Of a stretch of 13,067 nt of DNA, positions 1 to 6,571 are shown in pieces. The stretch lies in NCBI GenBank assembly GCA_900552395.1, contig URZJ01000034.1, forward strand, positions 1-13,067. The letters are read 5' to 3'. Numbering within the stretch: the stretch's first letter is position 1; each line of letters opens with the position of its first letter. The notes beneath the pieces were generated by a model, which did not search any database, was not told the origin of the DNA, and worked only from the letters and a program-made list of their open reading frames with translations. The stretch comes from an uncultured Collinsella sp. Its GTDB lineage: Bacteria; Actinomycetota; Coriobacteriia; Coriobacteriales; Coriobacteriaceae. Position numbers and translations under genes: made by a program.

Positions 1-860
1 CATTGACCAACATACTGGATTACGCGTTTTATGTATCCTTCTTTCCGCAGCTGGTAGGCAGGAACCTGCACCGCGGCTTTGCCCAGGCAGACGCGCAGAG
101 TACGCTCCCCTGTCTTGCCAAAATCGAGCGCATGGCGGGCGCTCGGGTTCGTGGCCATCAGTACGTCCTTACGGGCAGTCTGAGACCACTGAACGGCATT
201 GACGAGCGCGACCTCCTCGCCCGCGAGAATCTCGGGAATGGTCTCGGTAAACTGATTCCAGTGGGACTTGCTGCTCGAAAGCATGGTGCCAACAAGTACC
301 GCATAGCCGAGCTTGAGGTCCTCGGGGTCCGCCGCGCGTACAAGGTCGAGGTCACACACGACCAAGCCCGGCTCGGGACGGAACGCGATAGCGGGAAGCG
401 CATGCGCCGACGAGGCGACAAGCGGCTTCATGGTCGTCGCGACCGTGAGCATGGCGTCGAACGTCGTCGGCAGCAAGGCGCACTCGGTGCGACCGCACCA
501 CTGATTGGCGCACCAGCAAACAACCGAGCAGGTCGCCGTGTCGCCGACAGCGACAACGAGATCATCGCAGGTAATGCCGTTAGCCGACAGCGCGCCAAAG
601 ACGGTATCGGCATCGACCAGCGTAGCACCGGCAGGCGAAACCTCGAGGACGAGCGGCGACACGGCAAAACCGGCGTCAACAAGTGCATGCTCGACAACCT
701 CGCCAAAACGCTCGGATGTGGCGTCGTTCCAAACCACCATCGCACGCTTAGGCTTGCCCACAGCCGAGGCAAACATGCGCGACAGCTCCTCGAACGCCCC
801 CAATCCGACGCGGACATCGACACTGCGGTTTTGGAAATTGATAAGTTGACGGCGAATCAT
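1..860 (-). CDS. aroB: 3-dehydroquinate synthase (AroB) family protein, catalytically degenerate, 3' end outside window
   Basis: I translated this frame by hand: 286 codons without a stop reach the window edge, and the last two bases (TG) could even begin a TGA stop. The AroB fold is recognisable along its length: an N-terminal nucleotide-binding half (residues 1-105), PTT at 131-133 where AroB has its PTTLLA strand, VVCDLDLV near 167-174 matching the 'adLd.L' segment, VNAVQ near 220-224, and DFGKT at 246-250 where AroB has NFGHT. The key residues are not kept: GGGVVGD reads GDTATCS (106-112), the DSSVGGKT loop reads TVATTMKP (139-146), AEVIK reads AVLVG (187-191), and FGHTxGH reads FGKTGER (247-253). 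A normal AroB makes 3-dehydroquinate from DAHP using NAD and a divalent metal; I doubt this one does. It overlaps aroK by 4 bases (ATGA), the canonical aroK-aroB arrangement. Homology is confident; activity is doubtful. Confidence 0.8.
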   Translation of the reverse strand, partial: MIRRQLINFQNRSVDVRVGLGAFEELSRMFASAVGKPKRAMVVWNDATSERFGEVVEHALVDAGFAVSPLVLEVSPAGATLVDADTVFGALSANGITCDDLVVAVGDTATCSVVCWCANQWCGRTECALLPTTFDAMLTVATTMKPLVASSAHALPAIAFRPEPGLVVCDLDLVRAADPEDLKLGYAVLVGTMLSSSKSHWNQFTETIPEILAGEEVALVNAVQWSQTARKDVLMATNPSARHALDFGKTGERTLRVCLGKAAVQVPAYQLRKEGYIKRVIQYVGQ

Positions 861-1390
861 AGCAGTCCACGCTCCAAAAGCATCTCGGCACAAAAGTAGG
901 AAACGTCCTCGAAGGACTTGTTGCGAATATCAAGGGTAATATCGGCCGCCTGGCGATACAGCGGACGGCGATGCTCAAACAAGCGCGCAGCGTGCTCGGG
1001 CGAGCGGAAATCGGGCCGGGTATCGGAGCGACGAATCTGGCGCAACGAGTCCTCAAAGTCGCCTTCGAGGTACACGCATGTACCCATCTCGTGCATCAGC
1101 TCAATGTTCACCGGCGTCTCGACGATGCCGCCCCCGCACGATACCAGCAGGCTGCGCTCGCTTTGAAGCGAACGGAGTGCCGAGGTCTCGAGCTCGCGAA
1201 AACGATCCTCGCCCTCGGTCTCAAATATCTCGGTCACCGACTTGCCGCATCGACGCACAACCAAGCGATCGGTATCGATGAATCGACGCTTGAACATAGT
1301 GCCCACATTGCGCGCAAGCGTCGACTTGCCCGCGCCCAAAAAGCCGATAAAGAAGATATGGTCGCAGCCGTGTTTGATGTGCTGAGACAT
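857..1390 (-). CDS. aroK: Shikimate kinase
   Basis: A 177-residue protein of normal shikimate kinase length. It phosphorylates shikimate to shikimate 3-phosphate with ATP in the cytoplasmic chorismate pathway. Visible motifs are the P-loop GFLGAGKST (16-24), FIDTD (37-41) holding the substrate-binding Asp, EGEDRFRELE (59-68) with the shikimate-binding Arg, the GGG turn (86-88), a lid arginine around 125 (TRPDF), and RRPLY (141-145) before the adenine-binding end. All the expected catalytic positions appear intact, in contrast to the AroB homologue that follows. The start is ATG at 1390, preceded by AGG and GAGG purine runs inside the 3' end of the YqeG gene, from which it is separated by 8 bases. 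The stop overlaps the next start as ATGA. An operonic housekeeping gene. Confidence 0.95.
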   Translation of the reverse strand: MSQHIKHGCDHIFFIGFLGAGKSTLARNVGTMFKRRFIDTDRLVVRRCGKSVTEIFETEGEDRFRELETSALRSLQSERSLLVSCGGGIVETPVNIELMHEMGTCVYLEGDFEDSLRQIRRSDTRPDFRSPEHAARLFEHRRPLYRQAADITLDIRNKSFEDVSYFCAEMLLERGLL

Positions 1391-1398
1391 GGCGAAAC

Positions 1399-1896
1399 CT
1401 ATTCCTCGCAGGGAAGGTCGCGCAGGGCCCGGCGCTCAAAGATACGGAAGATCTGCGTGTACCACAGGTCCTGGGTTGCCTGCGGCTTGACCAGAATAGT
1501 GTCAACGCCGGCAAAATTACCGCTCCACACGTCCGTGTACAGCTGATCGCCGATCAGCACCGCCTCGTCTGCCGTGGCGCCGAGGCGCTTAAGACCCGCC
1601 TTCAAGGCAAACGGGGCGGGCTTCATGGCGTGGCTAATGGCCTCGAGTCCCAGCTCGCGTGCAGAGCTCATGACCTGGTCGCGATGCCAGTTGTTGGACA
1701 CCATGCACAGCTTAAAGCCTTTGGCGCGGGCGGCGTCGAGCCAAGCGGAAACCGCAGTGGGAACCTGCTCGGTGTCGCGCGGCACCAGAGTGTTATCGCG
1801 ATCGAGCAGAATGGCGCGTTTGCCGTCGGCCCACAGGGTATCAAGGTCGATGCGATCGACCGAGGCAACGTATCGTTTGGGGCTAAAAATCCTCAT
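1399..1896 (-). CDS. yqeG: YqeG family HAD IIIA-type phosphatase
   Basis: A 165-residue HAD-superfamily protein. The HAD motifs are in order: LLDRDNT (31-37) with nucleophile D32 and acid/base D34, VSNN (66-69) with motif II Ser, K92 (motif III), and GDQLYTD (116-122) for motif IV. The small size without a large cap and the DRDNTLVPRD motif I fit the YqeG/HAD-IIIA group, whose physiological substrate is not settled. The start at ATG 1896 was chosen because it lies one base after the mltG stop (TAG, 1898-1900). The same frame is open up to 2121, but the upstream 75 residues are basic, low-complexity and antisense-like in composition and lie wholly inside mltG. A weak GGA precedes the start, so translation is probably coupled to mltG. 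The gene lies between mltG and aroK, where other actinobacteria often carry aroE/aroC. Confidence 0.9.
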   Translation of the reverse strand: MRIFSPKRYVASVDRIDLDTLWADGKRAILLDRDNTLVPRDTEQVPTAVSAWLDAARAKGFKLCMVSNNWHRDQVMSSARELGLEAISHAMKPAPFALKAGLKRLGATADEAVLIGDQLYTDVWSGNFAGVDTILVKPQATQDLWYTQIFRIFERRALRDLPCEE

Positions 1897-1897
1897 G

Positions 1898-3331
1898 CTA
1901 ATTCCAAGACTGTTGATGCTCTTCGTAGGTTTGCGAGAAGTACTCCTCGTCCTGCGTAATGTAGAAATACAGGTCATCGGAGTCGGTCGGCTCAAGCGTG
2001 GCCTTGAGTGCCTCGAGCGACGGAGAGCAGATGGGCGTGGGTGGCAGGCCCTCGTGCTTATAGGTGTTATACGGGCTATCGCTCTGCAGGTCGTCGGCGG
2101 TAACCTCGCCGCCGGTGACATACATCATGGTCGCATCGCTGTTGAGATAACGCAGACCGTCGAGCTTGCCGGCAAGGCGGTTGTAAAAAACCGAGGCCAC
2201 GTGCGCACGTTGGTCGGCGTTGAGGCCCTCGCGCTCAACAATAGAGGCCAAGTTGACGATGTCGTAGTCGGACATCTCCACACCGTAGCGTTCCTTGATC
2301 TTGGCCTCGCAGCTCGCAAAGTCAAGCGACTTGTACTCGGTCTTAAACTGATCGAGCATGGCGCGAATCACATCATCGGCCGTCGGCGAATCACCCAACG
2401 AATAGGTCTTGGGGAACAAGAAACCCTCGAGCGAATCGTTGGCGGCGCCCTTAAGGAAGCTATAGTCGTCCACGTAGTTAGAGGCCTTGGCCTGATTGAG
2501 GAAGTCTTCCTTAGAGATGCTGTCGTAGGCCTGGGCCACACGGTCCGCGACTTGATCGACCGTCAGGCCCTCAGGGATAGTCAGCGCATTGGAGCCCGCG
2601 TTGGGGCCTTCCATGAGCTGCTGGACGACCTTGGTCGCATCCATGAGCGTGGAGAACGAGTAGGTGCCAGGCTTAAGCGACATATCGGCGTTGAGCTTTT
2701 TCACCGCCGCGTAGTAATCCTTAGGATTTTCGACGATATGGTTCTCGGAGAGAATCGAGGCGATCGTATCGCCCGAAGCACCGTCGGGAATGGTCACCGT
2801 AACCTGCTGACCAGCCGTGACCTTCGTATCCTCACCGGTAAAGAAGCCCTTGACGGCAGGCACGACAAAGAAAGCGATAGCAGCAAGCGCGATTACGGCC
2901 ACCACGACGCCGACAATCATAGGCACCAGGGAGCTTTTCTTTTGGGCACCGCGACGAGCATGCGTGTTGTAGCTCGAGCGGGTCGCCGGAGCAACGCCAT
3001 GCGAGCCGCGAGCGTGATGCGAATGCGATTGGGGGGCCTGCGTTCTCTGGGTAGGTGCCTGCTGCTTAAAGCGAGTACCGCCTGCGGGCTGAGCCGAACG
3101 AGCAGTGGGCTGCTGAGCCGCGTGAGAAGCCGGATGCTGAACCGAACGAGCAGAAGGCTGCTGACCCGTCCGTTGAACAGGTTGGGCCGAACGAGAGGAG
3201 GACTGCACCGGACGCGCGGCAGACTGAGCTGCGCGCTGGGTCGGCTGTGCCGGACGCTGGCCAGGCTGGGCAGGGCGCGGCGTAGGCTGCCCCTGGCGAT
3301 TCGGCTGGCGCGGATCGGAAGCGCTAGGCAT
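1898..3331 (-). CDS. mltG: Endolytic murein transglycosylase MltG with long low-complexity N-terminus
   Basis: A 477-residue membrane-anchored lytic transglycosylase (YceG/MltG family) that cleaves nascent peptidoglycan strands near the membrane and so limits glycan chain length. Residues 1-134 are rich in Pro, Gln, Ala, Arg and Ser and presumably cytoplasmic. One transmembrane helix spans about 135-158, then an extracytoplasmic LysM-like segment (about 170-225) and the catalytic domain (about 250-470). ASIVERE (362-368) carries the catalytic Glu, by alignment E366, and SPYNTYKHEGLPPTPI (419-434) is the family's second signature. The start at ATG 3331 has an ideal GAGGAGG six bases upstream (3338-3344), inside the 3' end of ruvX, which it overlaps by 8 bases. 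The catalytic part looks intact; only the N-terminal extension is unusual, being longer than in E. coli. Confidence 0.95.
   Translation of the reverse strand: MPSASDPRQPNRQGQPTPRPAQPGQRPAQPTQRAAQSAARPVQSSSRSAQPVQRTGQQPSARSVQHPASHAAQQPTARSAQPAGGTRFKQQAPTQRTQAPQSHSHHARGSHGVAPATRSSYNTHARRGAQKKSSLVPMIVGVVVAVIALAAIAFFVVPAVKGFFTGEDTKVTAGQQVTVTIPDGASGDTIASILSENHIVENPKDYYAAVKKLNADMSLKPGTYSFSTLMDATKVVQQLMEGPNAGSNALTIPEGLTVDQVADRVAQAYDSISKEDFLNQAKASNYVDDYSFLKGAANDSLEGFLFPKTYSLGDSPTADDVIRAMLDQFKTEYKSLDFASCEAKIKERYGVEMSDYDIVNLASIVEREGLNADQRAHVASVFYNRLAGKLDGLRYLNSDATMMYVTGGEVTADDLQSDSPYNTYKHEGLPPTPICSPSLEALKATLEPTDSDDLYFYITQDEEYFSQTYEEHQQSWN
3089..3163 (-). repeat. 48-base imperfect tandem repeat inside mltG N-terminus
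   Basis: Two copies of a 9-residue unit, QQPSARSVQ and QQPTARSAQ (MltG residues 57-65 and 73-81), are 16 residues (48 bases) apart; the DNA copies are also similar on the plus strand (ccgaacgagcag followed by ggctgctga). Weaker related units (SARPVQ, SSRSAQPVQ) precede them, so the cytoplasmic tail appears to have grown by in-frame duplication. Confidence 0.65.
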
Positions 3332-3752
3332 GCGAAACCTCCTCGTTTTTGCGATCGAGCCACGTCTGCAAGAACAGGCTGGCGGCGATCATGTCAATCT
3401 TGCCCCTCATCTGCTTTTCGTTGAGTCCCTGCTCGCGCAGGATACGCTTTGCCTCTTGCGAGGACAGGCGCTCATCCTCAAACTCAAGCGGAAGATCGAG
3501 CTCTTGGGCAATCTTTTGCGCAACGGCGGCAACGCGCTCGGCCTGGGGGCCGGGCTCACCGGCCATGGTCAAGGGACGTCCGCTTACTAGGATATCGGGC
3601 TCATAGTCCTCAACCAGGTAACGGAACGTCTTGGCCATGCCAGTGACCTCGGCAGCCGGGAGCACCTTGACGGGCATTGCCATCTTGCCATCACGGCTCG
3701 AGACGGCAATGCCAATCCGGGTCTCCCCTATGTCCAGCGCGAGCGCGACCAC
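3324..3752 (-). CDS. ruvX: Putative pre-16S rRNA nuclease / Holliday junction resolvase-like protein RuvX (YqgF)
   Basis: A 142-residue RNase H-fold protein of normal YqgF length. Family members process the 5' end of 16S rRNA and have been proposed to resolve Holliday junctions; the sequence cannot separate the two roles. Motifs are LDIGETRIGIAVS (6-18) with acidic D7, GRPLTMAGEPGPQ (58-70), EDERLSS (92-98) and KIDMIAASLFLQ (118-129) with D120, so the acidic catalytic positions are present. The start is GTG at 3752, nine bases after the alaS stop; there is no good Shine-Dalgarno, so translation may depend on ribosomes finishing alaS. No ATG upstream in this frame is possible without entering alaS. 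The 3' end contains the mltG ribosome-binding site and overlaps mltG by 8 bases. Confidence 0.93.
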   Translation of the reverse strand: MVALALDIGETRIGIAVSSRDGKMAMPVKVLPAAEVTGMAKTFRYLVEDYEPDILVSGRPLTMAGEPGPQAERVAAVAQKIAQELDLPLEFEDERLSSQEAKRILREQGLNEKQMRGKIDMIAASLFLQTWLDRKNEEVSHA

Positions 3753-3761
3753 AGCGACTAC

Positions 3762-6419
3762 TTAAGCGCCGAGCGCGGTCTTGGCAGCCGCGAGGGCATC
3801 GGCGATACCGGCAGCGTTCTTGCCGCCAGCCTGGGCCATGTTGGGACGACCGCCACCGCGACCGTCGACCAGGCCCGCGATCTGCTTGATCACGTTACCG
3901 GCGTGGAAACCGGCCTTGACGGCGTCATCGGAGCCGGCAGCGAGCAGGGCCGGGGTGCCCTTTTCGGTCACGCTAGCGACGACGCAGGCGACGGGGCCGG
4001 CGACCTTCTGGTGCACGGTATCCCACACGTTGCGCAGGTCGGCAGCTTCAAGGCCCTGGAGCTCAGCGACGACGAGCTTGTAGCCATTGACCTCGACGGC
4101 ACCCTCGATGGCGCCGGAGATGGCGTCGGAAGAGCCACCGGTCAGAGCCTTCTTGAGCTTGCCGGCGGTCTCGCGCAGCTCGGCCTGCAGGTTCTCCACG
4201 CGGGCGGGAACCTCGTCAACGCGGCACTTGAGCGCAGCGGCAGCGGCGTCAACGAGCGCCAGGCGGTCGGCCATGTAGTCGAGAGCGCCCTTGGAGGTCA
4301 CGGCCTCGATACGGCGGACGTTGGAGCCCGTGGAAGACTCGGAGATGATCTTGAACAGACCGATCTCGGCGGTGTTGGCGGCATGCGTGCCACCGCAGAG
4401 CTCGCGGGAGAACGGCTGGTCCTCGGCGCCCACGGAGACAACGCGGACGACGTCGCCGTACTTCTCGCCAAACAGGGCGATAGCACCGGCGGCCTTGGCC
4501 TCGTCGATGGCCATGACGCGGGTCACGACCGGCTTGGAAGCGAAGATCTGCTGGTTGACCAGGTCCTCGACAGCCTTGAGCTGCTCGGAGGACAGGGCCT
4601 CGAAGTGCGTGAAGTCAAAGCGCAGGTGCTCGGGCGTCACCAACGAGCCAGCCTGGGAGACATGCTCGCCCAGGACCTGCTTAAGCGCGGCGTCGAGCAG
4701 GTGCGTGGCGGTGTGGTTGCGACGCAGGAAGCCACGGCGCTCGGCGTCGAGCGCGGCGGTCACGGTAGCACCGACGGTCAGCGTGCCCTCGGCAACGTGA
4801 GCAACATGGGCATACAGGCCGTTGTGGTTCTTGGTATCGGAAATGGTCAGCGCAACGCCCTCGGCGGAAAGCTCGCCGGCGTCGCCCTGCTGGCCGCCCA
4901 TCTCGGCGTAGAACGGGGTGCGGTCGAGCACGACCTCGACGTCCTCGCCGGTGGCAACGGACTCGACGGTCTCGCCGTTGCGCACGATGGCGACAACCTT
5001 GGCGCCATCGATGACGTCGTTGTCATAGCCGTCGAACTCGGTCGCGGCAACCTTGTCGGAAAGCTCGACCCACACGTCGTTGAAGCTGCCCCAGGCATCG
5101 CCCTTGGCGTTGGCGCGGGCGCGGGCCTTCTGGTCCTCCATGCAAGCGGTAAAGCCATCCATGTCGACGTCGTGACCGGCGGTGCCGGCGATCTCGACAG
5201 TCAGGTCAATGGGGAAACCAAAGGTGTCGTGAAGCTTAAAGGCAACATCGCCCGGAAGGACAGCGCCGTCGGCGAGCGCGGCCAGGGCCTCGTCCAGGTA
5301 AACGCGGCCGTTGTCGAGCGTCGTTGAGAAACGCTCCTCCTCGGAGGCGACGATGCCCTTAACGAGCGCGACGTTCTTGAGCAGCTCGGGATAAGCCTCG
5401 CCCATCTGAGCGTTGACCTCGTCGATAAACTTGGTCAGGAAGGCGCCCTCGATGCCCAGCAGACGACCGTGGAACACGGCACGACGGAGCAGGCGGCGCA
5501 GGACGTACTCGCGGCCCTCGTTACCGGGCAGGATGCCGTCCGAGATCATAAAGTCGACGGCACGGGAGTGGTCGGCGATGATGCGCAGGGAGCGGCTGGC
5601 GCCGGAGTAATCGTCGGCGTCATAGGTCTTGCCGCTGATCTCCTCGCCGAGTTTGATGAGGTGCTGCATCAGATCGCCGTCGTAGTTAGCGGTCTTGTGC
5701 TGCATGATGGCGGCCATGCGCTCCAGACCCATGCCCGTATCGAGGTTGCGGTGCGGCAGCTCCGGCATGGAGCCGTCCTCCTGGCGGTCGTACTGGGTAA
5801 AGACGAGATTCCAGAACTCCAAGAAGCGGTCGCAGTCGCAGCCGGGCTTGCAGTCGGGGCTGCCGCAACCGACCTCCTCGCCCATGTCAAAGTAGATCTC
5901 GGAGCACGGACCGCAGGGACCGGTGGGGCCAGCGGCCCAGAAGTTGTCGTCCTCGCCCAAGCGGGAGATGTGGTCCTCGGCAACGCCCAGGGAGCGCCAT
6001 ACGTCATGGGTCTCGTCGTCCTCGGTAAAGACGGTGAAGTACAGGCGATCGAGCGCCAGCTTAAACTCCTTGGTGATGAGCTCAAAGGCCCAAGCGCAGG
6101 CCTGCTGCTTTGAGATGCCGCCAAAGGAGAAGTCGCCGAGCATCTCAAAGAAGGACAGGTGACGGCCGTCCTCACCGATGCAATCGATGTCGTTGGTGCG
6201 GACGCACTTCTGGCAGGAGATCGCGCCGATCTCCTTCATGGTCTTCTTGCCCTGGTAGTACTCCTTAAACTGATTCATGCCGGCGTTGGCAAGCAGCAGC
6301 GAAGGATCGTCGGGGACGAGGGACGAAGAAGGGTAGAGCTTAAGACCGCGCTCCTCAAAGAAATTGAGGAACTTAGAGCGGATCTCGGCCGTAGTCATTG
6401 ACGGGTAGTCAGCACTCAT
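3762..6419 (-). CDS. alaS: Alanine-tRNA ligase
   Basis: An 885-residue class II synthetase of standard length that charges tRNA-Ala and edits mischarged Ser/Gly. The catalytic domain begins FFEERG (20-25) with motif 1-2 elements through NAGMNQFKEYYQG (45-57) and GPTGPCGPCSEIYFD (164-178). A cysteine-rich insertion (C185, C190, C194, C196) precedes EFWNLVF, as in many Gram-positive AlaS proteins. The editing-domain metal ligands are intact: H569 and H573 in NHTATH, C675 and H679 in CGGTH. The C-Ala domain ends with GRGGGRPNMAQAGG (853-866). I chose ATG 6419 over the open frame up to 6509 because GAGGAG lies 9 bases upstream and the longer frame would cross the terminator at 6492-6520; ATG 6398 is a weaker alternative. 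It is the first gene of its operon. Confidence 0.97.
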   Translation of the reverse strand: MSADYPSMTTAEIRSKFLNFFEERGLKLYPSSSLVPDDPSLLLANAGMNQFKEYYQGKKTMKEIGAISCQKCVRTNDIDCIGEDGRHLSFFEMLGDFSFGGISKQQACAWAFELITKEFKLALDRLYFTVFTEDDETHDVWRSLGVAEDHISRLGEDDNFWAAGPTGPCGPCSEIYFDMGEEVGCGSPDCKPGCDCDRFLEFWNLVFTQYDRQEDGSMPELPHRNLDTGMGLERMAAIMQHKTANYDGDLMQHLIKLGEEISGKTYDADDYSGASRSLRIIADHSRAVDFMISDGILPGNEGREYVLRRLLRRAVFHGRLLGIEGAFLTKFIDEVNAQMGEAYPELLKNVALVKGIVASEEERFSTTLDNGRVYLDEALAALADGAVLPGDVAFKLHDTFGFPIDLTVEIAGTAGHDVDMDGFTACMEDQKARARANAKGDAWGSFNDVWVELSDKVAATEFDGYDNDVIDGAKVVAIVRNGETVESVATGEDVEVVLDRTPFYAEMGGQQGDAGELSAEGVALTISDTKNHNGLYAHVAHVAEGTLTVGATVTAALDAERRGFLRRNHTATHLLDAALKQVLGEHVSQAGSLVTPEHLRFDFTHFEALSSEQLKAVEDLVNQQIFASKPVVTRVMAIDEAKAAGAIALFGEKYGDVVRVVSVGAEDQPFSRELCGGTHAANTAEIGLFKIISESSTGSNVRRIEAVTSKGALDYMADRLALVDAAAAALKCRVDEVPARVENLQAELRETAGKLKKALTGGSSDAISGAIEGAVEVNGYKLVVAELQGLEAADLRNVWDTVHQKVAGPVACVVASVTEKGTPALLAAGSDDAVKAGFHAGNVIKQIAGLVDGRGGGRPNMAQAGGKNAAGIADALAAAKTALGA

Positions 6420-6428
6420 AGAGGGAAT

Positions 6429-6434
6429 CTCCTC
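6429..6434 (-). promoter_or_regulatory. Ribosome-binding site deciding the alaS start
   Basis: GAGGAG on the minus strand, 9 bases before ATG 6419, supports this start over the upstream open frame to 6509. Confidence 0.75.
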
Positions 6435-6465
6435 GGTTTCACATCGAAACAGTTCAAACGTAACG

Positions 6466-6493
6466 ATATTACCATCCCACCGCGCAAGTGCAA
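6466..6493 (-). promoter_or_regulatory. Probable promoter of the alaS operon
   Basis: On the minus strand TTGCAC (6493-6488) and TAATAT (6471-6466) are separated by 16 bases, close to the housekeeping -35/-10 consensus. Transcription would begin near 6459, giving a leader of about 40 bases, too short for a T-box or attenuator. The -35 box shares two bases with the T-tract of the preceding terminator. Confidence 0.6.
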
Positions 6494-6520
6494 AAAAGAG
6501 GGCCGGCACAATGCCGGCCC
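6492..6520 (-). terminator. Intrinsic terminator after the sigma-factor block
   Basis: A 9-base perfect inverted repeat, GGGCCGGCA (6500-6508) and TGCCGGCCC (6512-6520), with a 3-base loop is followed on the minus strand by TC and six T (6497-6492). The T-tract is only on this side, so it stops minus-strand transcription leaving the AI-2E-family gene, 51 bases downstream of its stop. Confidence 0.9.
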
Positions 6521-6571
6521 TTCAGCGAAATTGCATGTTAGCGCGTATGAATGTTAACGCGAATTACCCCG

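Noticed and set aside
3..899. A 298-codon open frame on the plus strand
   Set aside because: The opposite strand encodes the AroB homologue with consistent family alignment and coupling to aroK; the plus-strand translation is basic and featureless.
1574..3424. A 616-codon open frame on the plus strand
   Set aside because: It lies antisense to yqeG and mltG, both of which have intact family motifs, and its own translation is low-complexity and Arg-rich with no recognisable domain; an artefact of high GC content.
3903..5327. A 474-codon open frame on the plus strand
   Set aside because: It is antisense to the intact alaS gene; its Gly/Val/Asp-rich translation reflects alaS codon bias and shows no family motif.
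6420..6465. T-box or other riboswitch in the alaS leader
   Set aside because: Between the promoter and the start there are only about 40 bases, too short for a T-box, and no specifier loop or T-box sequence was seen.
6420..6509. N-terminal extension of AlaS by 30 residues
   Set aside because: It would start within the terminator hairpin, lacks homology to AlaS, and the ATG at 6419 has a good ribosome-binding site.
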